Part shown: piece after piece, positions 37,745-50,864 of the stretch
Position numbering within the stretch: position 1 is the first letter of the stretch
Layout: each line of letters starts with the position of its first letter
NCBI GenBank assembly: GCA_013396655.1
Contig: WBMV01006595.1
Span: 62,001 to 126,000 of the forward strand
Direction of reading: 5' to 3'
DNA length: 64,000 nucleotides
Source: Campylorhamphus procurvoides
Taxonomy: Eukaryota; Chordata; Aves; Passeriformes; Dendrocolaptidae
Position numbers and translations under genes: made by a program
Notes under the pieces: generated by a model
Told to the model about the DNA's origin: nothing
The model's database searches: none
Seen by the model: the letters and a program-made list of their open reading frames with translations, nothing else

Positions 37745-39203
37745 GTGAGTCTAGGAATCTGAAAACAAAAGTATTACAGGTGTAAAACACAACACAGCTG
37801 ATATTTAGCTGGATACCTTACGAGACGCTTTTGCCTCCCTTACCTGAAAGTTCCCACACATACCCCATTATCTGGAGCCGGTCACACAAGTTTTCCAGCA
37901 CCAATGTGCTAGTGAGGTGTGGAGCAAGTTCTGAAATTTTCTAAGGCAAGTTAGAGGATGAGGAAAGGTTGAGTCCCATTCTTCTCTTCCTCCATTTTAC
38001 AATTAGCATTAGAATTGCAATTTTCATTTAGTATCACCTTCTCAGTACAAATGGCCTTAATATTGAAAAGTTTCTTGGCTATTATTTCTATGTCAGCTTT
38101 CAAAGTTCCCTTCCTGTGTTTGAGGTTAACATTTTTAAAATAAGACCAAGAAGTTGATAGTTTTGCTTTGGGAGCAATAATAAACTTGCTAGAAGACACA
38201 CTGTCTCTGCTTTATGACTGTGACTTAGTACCTATGCCTTATCATCACACTGAATTATGGGAAGACTGAACCCTGACCTCATGTTGAGGACATTGTTGGA
38301 CTTAGCTTCACTTTGAGGGTCTGATCTTCTTATTTAATGGCAACAGTTCTGATATCCTAGACACATGGCTTCATCCTACACCATTTGCTCATTTCACAGC
38401 CATTACAGATTCAAAACAGCAGTAAAATTATCTGTCAATTTTTTTCATGTTTAATCACCTTCTTCCAGGGATGTTTTTACTTACCAAATTATGATGATAT
38501 TGTGAAAGTTTTCATAATAAACCATCAAAAAAAGTAATTTTCCTTCAAGAGAAATATGTGAGTTGGGATGTGTATTTCTAGCAGCAAAGATCTTGTAACA
38601 GCAAATAAAACAAATAGAAGAACTTAGTAGTACAAACTCCTAATTCAGTTTCCTTCCTATGATATCCCTAATTTCAGTCAAGTTATTTCAGACTGAGAAT
38701 TCAGAAAAATAATTATTCTTGTTTGTTCATTCTCTTCCCATTTGCAGAATTGTCTTCTTTAGAAACAAAGATCTTCTGCCTTGGAGGGAGGAGCTTGCCA
38801 TCATCCCTCCTACACACTTGCAGCTCCCACTCTTTCTCTAGCACCAAAGCTGCTGACATCACATCAGGTGTATGCAGACCACTCTGAAGGACTGACCCAA
38901 ATCACAGGACTTCAGACAAAGTATTATGCTTGGGCTGTGCATTTGACATGTACCAAAAAGTTGCTAAAACATCCTAAGAGTGGTTAGCCATTTCTGGATG
39001 TTGTTATAGAATCTAGGGTACTATGGCCACGACCTTGTATTTTGAGTCTGCTTTATAATTAATAGCAATTTCTCTTCAGGATGCACTTGCACCCATACAT
39101 AGGTGGATTGCAATCCAAAATCAGAGCTAAAACACATCTTTGATCATGAATTTAGCACTAGAGCAACAGTGGTTAGCAACTCTGGAAAATCCTCCCCTAG
39201 AAC

Positions 39204-39236
39204 AAATAATTCATGAAGCCAAATAATTCATGAAGC
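39204..39236. repeat. 16-bp tandem duplication
   Basis: AAATAATTCATGAAGC occurs at 39204-39219 and 39221-39236, with one base between. Confidence 0.9.
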
Positions 39237-40485
39237 TTGTGGTGTCTGGGGCTCCATATGCAACAGTGCACACATCACTTTTATCAGTAGCAGGAGGGAC
39301 CGAGTGTTTACCCTTGCTGAAACACACAGTAAACTGTACAAAACAGGTGGAAGGGGTGCAAGGGCTGCACTGACTGGTATGCCAAAGGTTTAATTTTTAC
39401 TTTCATAAAATTAACTGATTCTGGACTACTTCCCCACCATAGCTAACGTTACTTTCATGCACATGCTGTGTTTCTGCTCAAAATACTAACTTTTATTTCA
39501 TACCTCCACTTCAGGACCATTTCAGAGCTCAGGAACTTAAATACTAGCAGTTATGTATTCTGAGGAAGCACCAGGAATTGAGGATATATTATGCATCTTG
39601 CTGTCTTCAACCTCCTCTGGAGAACAGTCATCCTCCACCCTTTCCTCTGGGACCACTTAAAGAGGATGAATCAACTCATAATTTGACATATCTAATTATT
39701 ACATGCTGCTCATGTTCAAGGATGCTGTAAGATAAAGAGGGTGTAGCCTCCACACAAACATGCTTTCCTGATCTCAAATCAAAGCCCTTCCTTTAATTAG
39801 TCATCTAATTCATTTCAGTCCAAATGAAGCTTCACAGGAAAAAGCACATCCAGACAAAGCATCATAAATAAGCAATTACAAGTCACTCACTCATCTTTAA
39901 TTATTAGATATTTTCAAAGCAAGCCTTACAAGGAGGCTGAGGTTCTCTATTGTTTTTATCAGCTTCTTTAGTCATCTTATTTTGAATTATATTTATGTAG
40001 AAGATGACTAAATCAATAAATATAGTAATCTAAAAAGTTCAGAAAGCAATTAAGACAGGTTTTGAAATTATTTAAAACAGTTAAAAGCTATTAGAGTGAT
40101 GGGCAATCAAATTCTTCCCTTTGAAACACTTCTGGCAATTAGCCTGTATTTCCTTGTTTCCTGATTTTAGAAAGGCTGCTCAATTTAGGAACTTCTAACA
40201 GAGGGAATCATTAATCCACCCCAGACATCACATCTCAGCACAGTCAGAGAGTTGCACTCTATGAGTTTATTGAGTCCAATATTCACTTGTATTCTGGTAT
40301 CAAGTGATGGATGTCTAACCAATATTTAGCTGCACGTTTCCCACTTGCTCTGGTCCAAACTATCTTTCAGCACCCACTGTCCACTAATCTTGGCAGGAAA
40401 GGATGGCAGAATGAGCCCAGCATTATTTTCCCAATCTTTTGGGGGTAGCAAAGAGATGAAGCTGAAAGGTGCTTTATTCTTCCAG

Positions 40486-40540
40486 CTACAGCAGCAACAA
40501 AAGCTGAATGAGATGCAAAGAAAGAAGCAGCTGCAGAATG
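40486..40540 (+). other. Candidate exon encoding a Q/K-rich helix
   Basis: Acceptor TTTATTCTTCCAG, then 55 bases and donor GTAGGA. The frame reads LQQQQKLNEMQRKKQLQN, which looks like a charged coiled-coil helix. No partner exon or family was identified, so a chance low-complexity match is possible. Confidence 0.22.
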
Positions 40541-42580
40541 GTAGGATTTCTGCAACAAGAAAACCAGCTTGTCTCTCTTTGCACCTGACTAGCACTTATC
40601 TCCAAGGCAGTACTGCTCAAACAGACTGTGGAAACACAGCAATAACTGTAGAAAAAAAGAGCAGACCTCATGCTATAGCTTAGAAGGCAAATTCCTGTGT
40701 AGGTGAACGAGAGGAAAGAAGCAGGACCTCTGGACTCCCACAGCCCACCATCTCTGCTAGCACACGGCACACTACTTTTCTTCAGGTTCTCTCAGGCATC
40801 TTCTGAAAAGCATCTTGAAACAGCAACCAAACAATTGAATCAAACACAAATTTAGGCAATATGGTGCTAATGAAACATTCACAACAGCTCTGATATTTCA
40901 TCTGAAACCATATGGAGGTAAAATCATTCTCCTCTCTTAATTTGATTCAGACAAGTTTCACTTTCAGAGCAATTATTTGAGTGGAATAACAGGTTATAAT
41001 GTTCTCACAAGATGGTCATTAACCTTTTTCAAAGTTTGAGGCAAAGGAGTTTTTTTAACTAGTCCGTTGCTGTAACAAACTTTCAGAGACTGAAGAAGCA
41101 CTTCTCTTCCTTAAAGCAATTCTGCTTTTCTTCCCAGCTATATCTAGTGGTCTGATAAAATATATTGACCTCTCCCTATAAATATTGCCCTTCAGAACGT
41201 CGTCAATGTATCAAAACTACCACTATCACTGAACATGATAGGTTTGATACGGAGGAATCATTTTAGCTCCAGCTCTGAGGGAGGATTAAACTTCTACTTC
41301 TGAAGCTCAAATAAAGCATCCATGGCTTTTCAGACTGCACAAATGAGGACAGTACAGATTTAAATAGGGCAAAATAAGTTCTCAGTGAGTAAAGTACATT
41401 CCCCCAAAACACACTGAGCATGAACCCCAAATGGTCAAAGCATGGGCCAAGATTACTGACACCGACTGACCTACATACCCTTGTATCAGAATACTCCCAA
41501 ACATGATGATTAGAACAAAGGAGAAAGTGAAACTTGCCCTCAGGCAGGTCATTAAGCAGAAGACACTGGCATTTGAAATGTGCATTAAAGAAAAACACTG
41601 CTTGAAGGCTCCCAGAAATAAATATTTATAGAAGATGAAGACAAACAGGAATTCAGCAGTAGCTTTTACAGTTAGAGAACAACGAATCCTGTAAATATTT
41701 TCCAGTCATTTATAATAAAACCAAATTGCCTAATCTGTGTTCTCATTTTATGCATTTGCTCTCTGTTCTTATTATTGCAAACAATTTGGATATTGGAATA
41801 TTCTTAGAAACTGACATTTAAGCAATTTCTATGAAGAGAGGGTGGTAAATATACACACTGAAGGCAGACTGAACAAGTGTAACCCAAACAACAGGGAAAA
41901 AAGGAAAAGTAATTCTGTGTAGTCAAAATATGTAAATAATAAAAGTAATGGGTAGAGCTGGATTCTTAAGGCTCATATTCAGTCTGGTGACATGCTCCCA
42001 CAGCTCCATCTCCCCAGAAAATACAGGAAACCCATAGAACATTTTTGAAATCAAACTTCACAATATAATTCCTCTTTTTTTCCACCCCTCCTGTTTTATA
42101 TAAGATGGTGTATCTCTGGCTTCTTCTTAAACAACTGCAATTACTCAAAGAGAAAAATGTTTCTGTCTTTCTTCTCCAGCTGGGCTCTAACACTCTTAAT
42201 CATCTTAGGTCTAACCATTCCTAGCTGGGTTTAACAACTAGAGGACCACCCAAGAAGGCACAATAATATTCCTGTACCATCACATCACAATCAGAAATGG
42301 GAAAGTACAGTTTAATCATTTTTTTCCTGCACATACTCTTCATGTGTTCATCAGCATTACATTAAAAGAAAAAGGTTCAGGTTGTTCTTTTACAGAAAAA
42401 AAAATAAAATTCTACTTAATAGAAAGATATGAAGACATGACTACGAAATGAGTTGTTGTAAGCTGAGGCAGGGTGTGAATTTACAGCACACAGCCAGCAT
42501 TTCACAAAGCTGCCCTCGAGCGTGCCCTCTTCACATGGGGCCATTGCACTGTCACTGCTGCAGGGCGGCTGCTGCACGCT

Positions 42581-42582
<2 letters not shown>

Positions 42583-42614
<32 letters not shown>
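42583..42614 (+). repeat. (GT)16 microsatellite
   Basis: Uninterrupted GT dinucleotides, likely polymorphic in length. Confidence 0.97.
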
Positions 42615-42616
<2 letters not shown>

Positions 42617-45607
42617 GCACTCACCAGACAGTAGCTTATTTCCATAAATCCAAACACTTCTACCGCTATGCCACGTCTTGTTTGTAGGTCCACACATGCT
42701 CGTCCCTATTTTTAAAGGAATTTAACTTAGCTGTTAAACATTTAATGGAGTGACACAAAGCCAGACTATGTTAAGTGACTACACAACTGTCTAGATTATT
42801 TTTTTTTTAATTGTTACAGCACAAGACTTTTTAAAGCACAGTCTCACGTGCTTATGTGAACTTTTTGAGACATCCAGAGCTAAGCTAATAACACATGGCC
42901 TTTATAGCATGTAGAAACAGTGTTAGGCAGGTCTTGGGAGTCACCAAAAAGGGGTGCTGTATTTTAATTCACATTTTTCCAGACAGATAAGAAACTTCAG
43001 CTATATATCTCAAAAGAGGCATTATATACTTGGCATTGAATTAGTATTATCAGCATTTGCCTACACCACATTGAAAATAAACCTTTCATTATGTCCAGAC
43101 ATGATTTAGATTCATTCCTTCAAACAGGAACCCTGTGTTAGTTTTAAGACAAATCCTTTCCTATGTTCATATCTGGTTTACCGTTAATTTTGTTCAATTA
43201 AAAATGTGTAACACAGATTTCCATTTGTGTTCTGCCAGGAACTTCTATTTTTAGATGTAGGGAAACTTCATACTCCTTTAATGTTCCTACTACTCCTATA
43301 TAGCAAAAGATGCACCTTAGCAAGGGCTGACACATTCTGCTAGATAAAGAAACTCTGCAGAGTTGCTGACAAAGCTGTCAACACTGGTAAGAATAGCAAT
43401 GTGTTTGGATGTTCTGCTTGATGGAAGGCTGCTAAAGGAAATCAATTCCTTCATAAACCAGAAAAAGAAGCAGCCCTCTGGGTACACTCCATAGTGAAAC
43501 CACATTGCTCTGACACAAAATGTCCTCTTGATCCATCGAGATGGGGCTGCTCCGAAGTCTTCACTGGCTCACATTGCCAAGGCAAAGGTCTCATGTCATC
43601 AGCTTTGCCCAAGATAGTCTCCACCTACGTCTCTCCCATTTCCTCTCACACCCACATCCCACTCTCCATACTCTGACCAAATTACTGATGACTGACCCTT
43701 TTGGATTTTTTATCCACTCCCAAATGTGGACTTTATTACATTCCACCCATGCTAATCGAAACAACCTCTCAGCCAGGATCCACCAAATATTTTCCCTCCA
43801 TGAAGAGCACTTAGATTCTAACTCCTGTTCTGAAGAAAATTCAACTGTTAAAATTTATGGGAGTATGTAGAAAAGAGGAAGTGAAAAGTGCCCTACCATG
43901 TGTTTGATACTTTATCTGGCATGTCATCCAGACAGTACAAATAAATATTTTGTTAGGTAAAGGAAAAGCAAAACAAGACTATTTCAGTACTTTTTTTTTC
44001 CCCAAGTGGCAAAACTGGGTTTAGTTTTTCAACAAAAGTGAAAATTTGCTACATATTTGGTACATATATATGGGGTTCTTTCTTTTCCCTTTCCTATCTC
44101 GAGTCAAGCAGAATTTTCCTGATTAGAAAATCCATTTTTCTATTTATCTTGTCTTCATGGTGGCCTGTGGTTTATATTTTATGAAATAATGACATCTTCA
44201 AAAACAACAATACATAATGTGAGAAGAACACTCAGTTACTACTCCACCTGAAACTAAAAAATCTTCACCTCTGAAGCGTGGAAACAGACAAATAAGGCTT
44301 CCTTTACCAATTTCGTTCTCCAGAAGGCCTCTGCAGCACAAGTGATGATTGTGCAACTCAAATGTTGTGTTTCAGGGATCTGTAACATTCCTTGCTGCAA
44401 GCTTCTGGGAAACCATCAACTTCTCCTGGTAAGAAGTTTTCCTTCTGTTAGCTAAATGATTTTGAGTTATTTGAAACTACAAGTATTTGTCCAACTGTTT
44501 ACATGACTGAGAAGAGTTAGGTCAATTCCATTCAAATCATAAAGCAACTTCCAGCAATGTGTAACAAAACTAGTGCCTCCCTTACATATTTACTCCAGCA
44601 AATGTCTAAAAACGATCCCATAATCAAGAATTGCAATCAGAAATGAAAGACACTGGGAGGATGGCAACATTTGGAACAAAAACTCTTTCACCATGATGTA
44701 GATAACGTCTGTGTAGGAAGAGACACTTTGTATTTACTTTAATTTCTCAGTGATGTTCTCACTTATCTATTCCTCTCAATGCTTCCAAATAATTTCCTGC
44801 TTTAACAAAACAAAACTATTTTTAGAGAATTTCTCAACTCTGGAAAAATATTTTTAAGTAATACTTGGAAAGCCTACCGGAATGAAAAAGCCTTTTTGCT
44901 TTTCCCCTGCTTAGTCTAACTGGCACTAACAAATATTTCCCATTATATTTAAAATACTTCCATAAACTGAGGAAACAAGATCCTGGAAATAATTATACTT
45001 AAAATAACCCAAAATTCTGATCTAATAGGGAATCATTTGAAAACAAAAATGCAGTCTCGCTCACCTTAACAACCAGCTCCCTCAAAATCATCTATTACAG
45101 AACTGCATTAAATTAAAAGAAACATTAGAGTTTGTCAAGGATGTAGTTATATAAGAATGTAATTATAATAATGGTTAAAATTAGAGAACATGAGTATGGA
45201 GTATGCAGAAAAAAATCAGAACCGAGTTTTACCCATAACCAAAAGTTTAACTCAAGAATGTATGATTACAAAAGTACCGGTTATTTATTGTCAAATGACA
45301 TTTTCTTCATTTTCTACAGAACTAGTGAACAAAGTTGAAATAGGAGTGTCATCTATGCAGCTTACACAGCATCTGCAAGACTCTGAATACTACGTCAGTC
45401 TGAACTTTGCTGGCTAATATGACTACATTCCCTCACTCTCAAAACAGACCACAGCTATCATGAAGTTACAGCACCTTACATTAGCCCCACATTTTCTGAA
45501 GGCTTTTAAATATGTAGGAGGAGTACTGAGAATTTAAATGAAAAAAATCACAGGTCATGATCCAATGCATTAACAATCATGATGTGTGGTACTTGGGAAT
45601 ATTAACA

Positions 45608-45770
45608 AGTTCTTTACTGTCAGGCACTGGAACAGGATGTCCAGAGAAATTGTGGATGCCCTGTCCCTGGAAGTGTTCAAAGCTGGGTTGGATGTCTCTG
45701 CCCATAGTATTGGGGTTAAAACTAATGATCTTTAAGTTCCATTCCAACCCAAACCATTCTATGATTATGG
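45608..45770 (+). mobile_element. CR1 LINE 3' fragment, sense
   Basis: Contains GGCACTGGAACAGGATGTCC, CCCTGTCCCTGGAAGTGTTC, AATGATCTTTAAGTTCCATT and the terminal AACCATTCTATGATTATGG. This is the diagnostic 3' end of avian CR1. It has an internal deletion relative to full copies. Confidence 0.95.
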
Positions 45771-46974
45771 TAAACAACGATGAAGTTTGCCACAGGATTA
45801 AATAAGATTTAGATCTACACAGTGGAAGCAGACTCCAAAGATTTGACAGATGACAGCAATCCAGCGCTCTGACTGTAGGAACCAGTACAGAATTTCCAAC
45901 ACTGCTGTTTCCCTATGGGCAAACCCTAAGCCCTGAGAGAAGGCCAATCCCCACCTCATATTAAAAAGTTGGTTTGAAAAGCAGACTTTCAACGTAGAAA
46001 ATCTGCTCTATCAAAGCAGTGGGTGGTCCATGTCCTGCCACAGTTGTTTCTCATCCTTCAGGACTGATAATCATACTTTCCAACCTCAGTGTGCTGCAGA
46101 GCAGTGAGATGTTCTGATACTGTCGAAGTGCTGACACACAAAGCTAGTAACTCAAACTGTATTTGGCAAAGAGATTGATAAAACAAAACTCTCTCTTGGG
46201 AGAGGGAGCTTCAGGAAACAATCTCAACAGACATCACTCTCCAGTGCCACTTAGAGACATAACACTATGATGAAGCTTTATTTTACCGCCAAGTCTGGCA
46301 TCCTCTTGAGAATCTAAATTAAGCAAAGAATATAAACTTAGCAATTGTTCACTACAATTCTTCAAGCACAGGGAGCAGAAAAGTTCTTGTGAGCAAAGAC
46401 CCCTGGATAACCTTATGCTGGATAGAAACTGGTATAAGCAATACTGACTTTGCAATAGATCAGCTAAGGAACAGTTAGAAAATCCATTCCAGAAATGATG
46501 GTAACAAATGAGAAGGCAATAATAAAGTGCTTAGAAAAATAATGCAGTTGTCAAAACAAAGTGAGGAGCCTTCAGTGAGGACTCAGGGAAAAATATTATT
46601 CCTTTAAAACACCAATGGTCTTCTGTGTAGCACTTTGAAGCCTCTTCAACTCCTGCCTCAGTCCAGTCATACTTAATTTATGAGACAGTCACAGCAGTTT
46701 GCTGTAAAATGTCCCCCAAATACCTTTCAAGGATTGTTAAAAGCTTTGAACTTCCTCACCTCTCTCGTAACAGGTTTGAAAGTGAAGTTACAAAACTACC
46801 TGATAAAACACACATGCTATAAATCCATAAACTTTAATCAAAAATTAAACTATAATGTCCAATAAAAAGTGGGTTTAAAAAAAGAAACCAAATCAGAAAG
46901 TAAGAAATTGCATACTAAGAAAACCCCTCCCCCAACCCCTCCCTTCCCACAGCTTCAGAAAGTTGCTCTCATTC

Positions 46975-47072
46975 ACATGGTCTAGTGAAAGGTGCCCCTG
47001 CCCGTGGCAGGGGGTTAAAACTAGATTATCTTTGAAGTCACTTCCAGTCCAAACCATTCTATGATTCTGTAC
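46975..47072 (+). mobile_element. CR1 LINE 3'-end fragment, sense
   Basis: GGTCTAGTGAAAGGTGCCCC, TGCCCGTGGCAGGGGGTTAA, and the tail AACCATTCTATGATTCTG. It is about 100 bases of the CR1 terminus. Confidence 0.93.
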
Positions 47073-48663
47073 TTCAAGCATCTTAAGGTGTGCAAACCCA
47101 CGACATTAACATGTAACAAAAAATACTGTCGTCACTGATAATACTCAAATCAGGGCATAAATTTCAACCTTGCAAAACAACCATGAAGTGCTGATTTTCA
47201 AGTGCAGAAGTCAACATGATTCAGTCTAAATCTGCATGTTCTCCTTGATGTCCTTCGGAAGAGAGTCAAGAATAGTTTCTGGATTTCAACCTTTCTCTGA
47301 CTGCAAACTGAATTAGCACTGAAAGTGGCTCACTACAGTTTGAACAATTCCACCCTAGGAAGTCAAATTCAACTCAGACTACAAATTCAAAGCAGCAGTA
47401 ACTGAGCTGCATTTACTGTTGTCACAAGTACACACATGCTGCATGTCCAAGCGATGTTACAGAATAAAAAGTAATCTCTAATGCAAGCAGAAAAACTAAA
47501 AGGAAAGTTTGTTACAGACCCTTAAATCTGAGTCTCTAGTTGTGACACAGGAAAAGAAAAAGATAGTCAATAAACATGGTGGGAAAATGGAAGGTGTAAA
47601 TCCCACCTACATTTGTTTTGGACACCCTCCCCTTCCCCAGCTGTAATTAGCAGGGATGCACTTGCTTTGAAGTCCTGCCTTTGAGACAACCCAATCCCAA
47701 CACAACTACAGAGACTTTGACACAGCTTCACTTTAAGAGACAGCTTCTGCAGAGTTCCTGATGGATTTGTTCTACAGAATACGTACTTGGTACTTTTGCT
47801 AATGCACTTCATTTCAACAGATTGTAAACATTTTTCTTCTGTTTGTTTACTGCTCCTCTTTGACTCTTACTGAGTGAAAAGACATGCAAATTTCTCCTAT
47901 TAATGTTATGAAGTGAATCAGATGATGATGCTCACTGACATCTTCTAAGCTTTGCTTTTGTGGCTTCTCAGTATTAAACTAGGAGGGAGGAGGGAAGCAG
48001 TCTCCTCTTGTTGGGAGAATTCCTTCAACCAGGACTTTAGAACCAAAGGCTAACCATGGATCAACTTTGCTGGGTTAAGGACAGGGTGGCACAGGACTTT
48101 GGCTAGAGCTGAGACTGTGCCAGTGAAATGTCACCATACTTGATCATGACAGATAAGGTTGTTCCTTCACTCAATATGGAGCAATCAAGCTTCAGGTCAA
48201 GGAAATACCAGCAATCTATAAAGATAAAATACACTGGGGAGACAGGTAACTGGGGACAGAGTGTCTCTTCAGTCTCCCCTAACTGTAATTTCTATTGCTC
48301 CCCTGAAAACCAAGTTAAACCCTCTCTCAGAGTGTCATTCCTCCTGAGAAAGCCATCAGATTCCTTGATTTAAATCAGATCCTACTTTCACACAGTGCGT
48401 CCAACGCATGTGGTAAGTTCTGGTGAGAAAGAAGTAATAGGAACTCTTGCCATGGACATAGTAGGAATGTAATGAAAGTGTAATGAAAAATTCTGTTTTA
48501 AATTGTGTCCAGGTACCTCCAGTAACAGTTCATGGGGATAATCAAATGTGGCCTTGAGAATTTGCTTTTAGGTTTAAGTTCAAACATCAAAATGATTAAT
48601 AGATACTACAAATAAATCAACATACCCCTAAGCTCTGGACTGGTATTTTAAGTCTTCCAAAAA
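47073..48663. other. Intergenic spacer between CR1 fragments
   Basis: I see no gene, RNA or repeat that I can support here. Confidence 0.6.
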
Positions 48664-48798
48664 TCACAGAATCGTAGAATGATCTGGGTTAGAAGGGATC
48701 TTTAAGATCATCTCGTTCAAACACTCTTGCCATAGGCAGGGGTGCCACTCCCTAGATCAGGTTGCTCAGGGCGCCATCCAACCTGGTCTTGAACACAG
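48664..48798 (-). mobile_element. CR1 LINE 3' fragment, antisense
   Basis: CACAGAATCGTAGAATGATC, then AGGGATCTTTAAGATCATCT, CATAGGCAGGGGTGCCACTC and CCATCCAACCTGGTCTTGAA: the reverse complement of the CR1 3' end. Confidence 0.93.
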
Positions 48799-50668
48799 GA
48801 CAACAGATACATTGCTGAAATTTTCTCATCAGATACATTGCTAAACCACTTTGCATTCAGTTCTTGCTCTCCACTTTCCCTTCATACTCCCTTTAGACTG
48901 GCCCCTCAATTTTTAAAAAACACTGGTTACATCCATCCATTCTTTGTCATTATTTCTTACATAATCAACCCTTCAGCATCAACAGAGCAAACCATAAACC
49001 CAGGCAGTGTAAGAAGGAATGTCAAGTTCATTTTAAAATAAAGCTGATTTCATTCACTCACACTCTCATATCCACACACAAGTACCTGAATGTTGTTTTG
49101 TTTTCTTTCTTGAAATTTCTCCCCAGGGCATCCTCCCTAGAGATCCCTAAGTAATTTTGCATCTCTCTCCTTGAAACTCATACTGTGACAATTCCTTTCA
49201 TCCTTTCTCATTCACCTGCAGTCTTCCTACTACTTTGTAATTATAAAGTGAACCATGGTGAAGTCTTCTTTCCCCTCTCCCTAATATGGGCTTCTCAGAC
49301 TGCTACCATAGCTCCATAGCACAAGCTAAGCCAGCTGTTCCCCTAAACCAGCTTGTGAAGCAAGAAATTAGAGTCCAAGAGCAACAGGTAGTTCAAGGTA
49401 GCAAGAGAGATCTTCTCAGATGTTACTGTAGTAGGTAACAAGACACATGAACCAATTCTGACTACAGATACTAAACATAGGCCACAAACTTACTAAGGAA
49501 CTTCAGTGCTTACAGACATTGCTTTCCCATTCTGTCAAGGTTTACATATGGGCTTAAGGCTTTTTTAAAGTAGGTTTCCAAAGTCAAGCAGCATTAGGAC
49601 CAACTGTAGGTACTGTTACAAATGGTGTATTTCAAAACAAGAGGATATATCTAGTATATATATCTAGTTGCAATGCCAAACAGCAATTTCAGAAGATTCA
49701 TTTTTCAAATACAGAATGGAGCAAGTGCGTAAGACTTGGTCCTCTCCACAAACACAAGGTATGTTCACTGCTCTGAAGGAAGATCATGCATTTAGCAGCA
49801 CTGTTCATTCAATGAACTGAGTTTTAAGTCAGTTAAGAATGACAGCTGGTAGGCAAGAAGAAAACATTTTAGATTTCTAAACACTGTTTCTAGCTTCCAC
49901 TGCTTAGCACTACATCATGCCTACAGTAATATATAAATTGCAAGCAACATGATTATGCTGAAGGCTATGCATGACATTCAATGCCACATTAGAACAAAAA
50001 AATACACTCTCTGTTGTAATTTTCAATTAAAAAAAAATTCCAGATTGAGAAGACAGACTTTCAGAAACAAACTCAGAAACTAGGCAGCCTGACATGTGCA
50101 ATGACTTGACAAATCATGCACACACAGAGACAAGTGTTGTGCTGATGTCTAAAGAACTGAATAGACTGAAGTGTTACTGAGGACAGATGTTATCAAGAGC
50201 TTTTAAAACTCTGTATTTAAGTAGCGGTGATTGCTAAATTTTGTTGTCTAACTAGTCTTACACTAATCTGCAATCTTAGATTTCAGTTCTACAGGAAGCT
50301 TCCACGTCCATTACTAGAACATAAAGTCTGAGAAGCAAAGATTAGGTACCAAGTTTTGTTATTTTCATATACAAGTTTGTTTTATCTTTATAACACTATT
50401 TGTGACCAAACAGGCTAACTACAGAAACATCAGCTGGTATTTCTTTTTCTCCTCACCTATAAAAAATGACAAATAGAAAAGCTTTCAACGAACTTCAGCT
50501 GACACCAACCCATGTGCCAGACAAAAAAGAGTCAATAAAGGTACTGTAGAACACAGTCTTGGCTGAGAAGCAATACAGAATTCTGACTAAACTCAGCTGC
50601 TTGAGGAGATACATGATCCATCATCTCAGCAGCCTGAAGTTAGATTACTTTCTAACTAGTTAGATGAT
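48799..50668. other. Spacer downstream of ANAPC4
   Basis: No exon or recognised repeat. It may include the distal part of the ANAPC4 3' untranslated region if the near polyadenylation signals are not used. Confidence 0.5.
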
Positions 50669-50833
50669 CTTTCAAATGTATCACTCCAATTCACCCTCAA
50701 TCACAAGGACTGTATGAATAAAGTCCCTGCCTATTGTAGCAGCCAGGATGAGTTTGAACTTGCTTTTAATATTTTCAGTTCATTCTTCAATATACAATTT
50801 CTTTGTGCCATTAAAAAAATATTTACAGTTTGG
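50669..50833. repeat. 165-bp imperfect direct repeat, copy A (ANAPC4 3' end)
   Basis: Aligns almost without gaps to 51954-52118. Shared blocks include CCCTGCCTAT, GCAGCCAGGAT, TTCATTCTTCAATA and AATATTTACAGTT. Copy A starts about 32 bases beyond the ANAPC4 stop codon, so it probably makes up much of the 3' untranslated region. Confidence 0.85.
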
Positions 50834-50848
50834 TCTTGTCCTTTTAAT
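50765..50848 (-). promoter_or_regulatory. Candidate ANAPC4 polyadenylation signals
   Basis: Two ATTAAA hexamers on the minus strand (50843-50848 and 50765-50770) lie about 17 and 95 bases beyond the stop codon. No canonical AATAAA was noticed nearby. Which of them is used, if either, cannot be told from sequence. Confidence 0.35.
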
Positions 50849-50864
50849 ATTATCAAAGCCTGTG

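Larger units (their letters stand above)
34701..45607. other. Intergenic spacer
   Basis: No recognised gene. It holds two plus-strand exon-like segments (37658-37744, 40486-40540), a 16-bp tandem duplication at 39204-39236, and a (GT)16 repeat. An AT-rich stretch near 39780-40200 could be conserved noncoding DNA. Confidence 0.55.

Noticed and set aside
37279..37785. 168-codon open frame on the plus strand
   Set aside because: It lacks recognisable domains, and the first two thirds look like chance. Only the exon-like part at 37658-37744 is kept as a candidate.
42448..42697. Open frames across the (GT)16 repeat
   Set aside because: Val-Cys or His-Thr runs are simple translations of the microsatellite.
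43541..43870. 109-codon frame containing a GLLRSLHWL stretch
   Set aside because: LHWL occurs in LINE reverse transcriptases, but the rest shows no such homology; too weak to call.
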